In this document: one piece after another, positions 24,259-26,681 of the stretch | Layout of the letters: each line of letters starts with the position of its first letter | How positions within the stretch are numbered: the stretch's first letter is position 1 | From: JBFMDN01 sp040753915 | Lineage (GTDB): Bacteria; Desulfobacterota; Desulfomonilia; Desulfomonilales; Desulfomonilaceae | NCBI GenBank assembly: GCA_040753915.1 | Contig: JBFMDN010000076.1 | Span: forward strand, 1-26,681 | DNA length: 26,681 nt | Direction: 5' to 3' | Translations under genes and position numbers: made by a program | The notes under the pieces: generated by a model | The model's database searches: none | What the model saw: the letters and a program-made list of their open reading frames with translations, nothing else | Told to the model about the DNA's origin: nothing

Positions 24259-24705
24259 TCAGCAACCCCGGATGATCAGCACGCCTGCAACCAGGAGAAA
24301 CACTCCGACGAGTCGCCATTCGTCGAACGGATGAACAGAGTAGCCCATCCATCCGTAATGATCGAACACTACTGATGCAAGCATCTGGCCAGCAACCATC
24401 GAGGCCATCAGCGTAGCGGCTCCCAATTTGGGAACCAGGAATATAGTGGCTGCAACCAGAAAGGCGCCAAGGCAACCGCCGGTCCACATCCACCACGGAA
24501 GCGACACGAGGGAGGACAGAGCGGGCCAGTGGAGTCGGGCAATTGCCGCGCACGCCACGAGGCTCAGCGTGCCAACTGCGAACGAAATGAGCGCAGCCAT
24601 CATGTTCCCATTTACGACTCCACTCAACTGACTGTTGATCCCCGCCTGAGTGGGTGCGCACGCCCCTGCGACAAAGGCAAGAAGAACATAGAAGAATTCC
24701 ATCAT
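24259..24705 (-). CDS. YdcZ-type (DUF606) DMT-superfamily membrane protein
   Basis: This is a 148-aa hydrophobic protein with about five membrane segments, the usual size of the DUF606/YdcZ family of half-size drug/metabolite transporters. The N-terminal LLAFVAGACAPTQAGINSQLSG and NGNMMAALISFAVGTLSL are typical, as are the central GAFLVAATIFLVPKLGAATLMASMVAGQM and the C-terminal RLVGVFLLVAGVLII. It probably works as a dimer; the substrate is unknown. ATG 24705 has GAGGGA about 7 nt upstream; a second ATG follows immediately. It is divergent from the M48 protease gene across 159 bp, where TATAAT (24773-24778) is the only good -10 and has no matching -35. Confidence 0.85.
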   Translation of the reverse strand: MMEFFYVLLAFVAGACAPTQAGINSQLSGVVNGNMMAALISFAVGTLSLVACAAIARLHWPALSSLVSLPWWMWTGGCLGAFLVAATIFLVPKLGAATLMASMVAGQMLASVVFDHYGWMGYSVHPFDEWRLVGVFLLVAGVLIIRGC

Positions 24706-24864
24706 CCGAAGTCCCTCGCTTCAGTTCAGGCCCATGCACTCGACCGGCCTCATTAGATCACGGAGGCGCTAGTATAATATGGAAATGTCTCATGGCGCCA
24801 CTGGCTGATGGATTATATTCTAAGAAGCGATAGTCGTCGGTACCAAACCGAATGAGAGGATGTA

Positions 24865-26196
24865 ATGCCCGAGCTGAATGTTTTCTCTGCGTGCTTTTTT
24901 GCCGTTTTTATCCTGCAATACTTGTCCTCCGTGTGGATAGAGAAGCTCAATCTCGCTCACCTCAACCGAGTGGGCGACACGGTCCCCCCGGGGCTCCGTG
25001 GTCTTGTCGATTCTGAAAAGCTCAAGCGCATGAACGCGTACACGGTGGACAGAAGCCGCTTGTTTCTCGTGGAGAAATCCGTCGCGGACGCCGTCCTCGC
25101 TGCGCTCCTTCTTACGGGATTTCTTCCCTGGTTTGGGAACTATGCTTCTTCTGCGGATTTCTCGGAAACAGTGGCTGGATTCCTGTTCTTTCTCTTGGTG
25201 GGGGCCATCTTCTCAGTGTTGGGCATCCCGCTGGGTTGGTATCGCACCTTTGTGGTGGAGGAAAGATACGGGTTCAACCGGTATGATACGAGAACCTGGC
25301 TCCTGGATCTCGCCAAGAGCGCGGCCCTTTCCATTGCACTCCTCGCGGTGGTGCTGATACCGGTCCTGTGGATGATTCGCGCGTATCCCGCCACATGGTG
25401 GCTGCTGGCTTTTCTGTTTGTCTCCCTCTGCGAATTCGCTCTCATGGTGCTGTACCCCGTTCTCATCGCCCCGATTTTCAATACGTTTCGCCCCCTGGTG
25501 GACAGAGAACTGGCCGACAAAGTTGAGGAATTGGTAGAACGCGCGGGAATGAAGAGTCGGAGCATTGTTGAGATGGATGCCGGCCGTCGGAGCACACATT
25601 CCAACGCGTACGTTGCAGGACTCGGTAAAGGCAAGCGAATCGTGCTTTTCGACACGTTCGTCGAAAGGCATTCTCATGATGAGATTCTGGCCGTGCTCGC
25701 CCACGAGATTGGACATTCGCGACTCAACCACATAATGAAATCCTTTGCCTGGACGTTTATTGGGACCCTCGCTGGCTTCTATCTGATGTATCGCCTCATG
25801 AACGAGCCGTGGGTCTACGAGACCTTCGGCTTATCCCGATCTCAACCGTACCTCGCTCTGTTCGTCGTCGGAGTCGGTCTTCGCAAGCTGGGATACTTCT
25901 TCAAACCCATTGCTGCCGCGGTTTCGCGCATGTTCGAACGACAGGCCGACGCCTTTTCGGCAGCCTTTCAAGGATCCGGTGAGGACCTGGCGTCCGCGCT
26001 GAAGAAGATGGCTGCCCACAACCTGTCCAACCTCAATCCTCACCCCGCGTACGTGTGGTTCCATTACTCGCATCCACCGCTGCCGGAACGGATCGCAAGC
26101 CTGAAAGATGGGGGTCAGGTCTTGTTTTTTGATCTCCATCCCGCTGATAGACGTTCGCGACTGGGCCGTTGGAAGCGATCTTCCAATAGCGCTTAA
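24865..26196 (+). CDS. M48-family membrane zinc metalloprotease (Ste24/CAAX-protease-1 type)
   Basis: This 443-aa integral membrane protease matches the length and layout of bacterial Ste24-like proteins. Helices come first, with VEERYGFNRYDTRTWLLD. Then come the catalytic HEIGH (280-284) inside VLAHEIGHSRLNHI and the third zinc ligand E358 in MFERQADAFSAAF. YSHPPLPERI (401-410) closes the family signature. DAGRRSTHSNAYVAGLGKGKRIVLFDT lies just before the active site. Relatives cleave membrane or translocon-jammed proteins; bacteria lack CAAX prenylation, so a quality-control role is more likely. ATG 24865 has GAGAGGA about 4 nt upstream. It is alone on its strand. Confidence 0.93.
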   Translation: MPELNVFSACFFAVFILQYLSSVWIEKLNLAHLNRVGDTVPPGLRGLVDSEKLKRMNAYTVDRSRLFLVEKSVADAVLAALLLTGFLPWFGNYASSADFSETVAGFLFFLLVGAIFSVLGIPLGWYRTFVVEERYGFNRYDTRTWLLDLAKSAALSIALLAVVLIPVLWMIRAYPATWWLLAFLFVSLCEFALMVLYPVLIAPIFNTFRPLVDRELADKVEELVERAGMKSRSIVEMDAGRRSTHSNAYVAGLGKGKRIVLFDTFVERHSHDEILAVLAHEIGHSRLNHIMKSFAWTFIGTLAGFYLMYRLMNEPWVYETFGLSRSQPYLALFVVGVGLRKLGYFFKPIAAAVSRMFERQADAFSAAFQGSGEDLASALKKMAAHNLSNLNPHPAYVWFHYSHPPLPERIASLKDGGQVLFFDLHPADRRSRLGRWKRSSNSA

Positions 26197-26550
26197 TCAT
26201 CTCACAGCCCGAAAAGATGGCTTTGCCGTTTTCGTTGTGGATGGCCTTACTTGGGGGGCGATCTCTCCCTTCGGCGCTGGTCCCGTGGCGCGGCACAATC
26301 GCTATTCTCATGCGTACGGCCTCATCAGTAATTGCTTCCCGTATCTGAGAGAGAAGATACTCCCACACGGAGATCCCTTGCCCCAACGACAGGCCGCCCC
26401 CTCCTCTCGACCGACTCTTGTCACGAGTCCGGTCCAGCTCGGAATGGGACCGGACAATCGTCACGGCTTATGAGCTCTGTCTCCTCCCGGATGGTTTGTG
26501 CAGTGCCCTGTTTTCAGAACACTCGGCGATGCAAGCGATCGTGGGCACCT
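26197..26550. other. Non-coding stretch with one hairpin, downstream of the M48 gene
   Basis: I see no credible gene in these 354 bp. GTCCGGTCC (26427-26435) and GGACCGGAC (26447-26455) are perfect 9-bp arms around an 11-nt loop. The hairpin might end the protease transcript, but no T-run follows and it lies 230 bp past the stop codon. The rest may be degraded sequence next to the insertion element. Confidence 0.4.
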
Positions 26551-26579
26551 CCTGGATCGCGGGTCAAAAAAAGTGAAAA

Positions 26580-26648
26580 ACCTCGTTGTTCTTGAGAGAT
26601 CAAGAAGATAGAATGCTTTTGTCAAAACGATTCTATCACCAACGAGGT
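26580..26648 (+). promoter_or_regulatory. Three-way-junction RNA leader burying the transposase ribosome binding site
   Basis: Outer stem: ACCTCGTTG (26580-26588) with CAACGAGGT (26640-26648). Second stem: TTCTTGA (26589-26595) with TCAAGAA (26600-26606), closed by a GAGA loop. Third stem: GATAGAAT (26607-26614) with ATTCTATC (26630-26637). The three stems abut with only two unpaired bases at the junction. The right outer arm contains GAGGT, part of the Shine-Dalgarno GAGGTGA that precedes the ATG at 26658 by 7 nt. Confidence 0.65.
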
Positions 26649-26657
26649 GACGTGATT

Positions 26658-26681
26658 ATGACACAAGGGCTCCTTCCTTTC
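26658..26681 (+). CDS. Transposase N-terminus (8 codons, partial; probable IS1380 family)
   Basis: ATG 26658 opens a frame reading MTQGLLPF to the window edge. It has an excellent ribosome binding site (GAGGTGA, 7 nt upstream). From memory, this opening matches IS1380-family transposases of deltaproteobacteria, which are DDE enzymes of about 450 aa. Eight residues are too few for certainty, and the family call would change if the downstream sequence lacked the DDE domain. Confidence 0.55.

Larger units (their letters stand above)
26551..26681 (+). mobile_element. Left end of an insertion sequence, probably IS1380 family (cut by window edge)
   Basis: The call rests on the transposase start at the right edge and on the highly structured leader before it. 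The left boundary is a guess. IS1380-family ends usually begin with CC, and CCTGGATCG at 26551 is the nearest suitable point. The matching right inverted repeat and target duplication are outside the window. Confidence 0.4.

Noticed and set aside
1..26681. CRISPR arrays, tRNA or rRNA genes
   Set aside because: No regularly spaced direct repeats, tRNA cloverleaf signals or rRNA-like stretches were seen on either strand.

Overview
The window looks like chromosomal DNA of a strictly anaerobic, probably sulfate-reducing or syntrophic member of the former Deltaproteobacteria (Desulfobacterota). This is an inference from gene content: two TRAP carboxylate transporters, CoA ligases and an acyl-CoA dehydrogenase, FAD/Fe-S dehydrogenases with CCG domains, a receiver-only regulator, and small zinc-ribbon proteins of a style common in that group. 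No rRNA, tRNA or marker gene is present to fix the taxon. Region 1 (about 1-13,000, all minus strand) is one long co-directional catabolic cluster read right to left: FAD dehydrogenase 2, two-CCG Fe-S protein, FAD dehydrogenase 1, a TRAP transporter (dctP, dctQ, dctM), an LCAD-type acyl-CoA dehydrogenase, a lone receiver-domain protein, an acyl-CoA ligase, a ketopantoate-reductase-family enzyme, and a second CoA ligase cut short near the left edge. It reads as: import a carboxylate, oxidise it through an FAD/Fe-S complex (layout reminiscent of GlcD/GlcE/GlcF), activate it to a CoA thioester, dehydrogenate it. The substrate cannot be deduced. Several inter-gene gaps hold strong stem-loops. Region 2 (12,979-15,296) holds a 669-bp control region with several dyads, a divergent marR-family regulator that probably controls the cluster, and two small genes, one an HTH-like/zinc-ribbon protein. 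Region 3 (15,221-18,390, plus) is a second TRAP operon (dctQ, dctM, Tat-exported dctP) behind a near-consensus promoter; its binding protein resembles the TakP-type 2-oxoacid/hydroxyacid binders. Region 4 (18,443-23,066, minus) is an RND efflux pair (periplasmic adaptor and inner-membrane pump) with its own promoter and no outer-membrane channel gene. Region 5 (23,076-26,196) has a zinc-ribbon/HExxH membrane protein and a YdcZ-type (DUF606) membrane protein on the minus strand, divergent from an M48 (Ste24-type) membrane protease. The right edge (about 26,551-26,681) is the start of an insertion sequence, probably IS1380 family. Its transposase start codon is preceded by sequence that can fold into a compact three-way junction burying the ribosome binding site.
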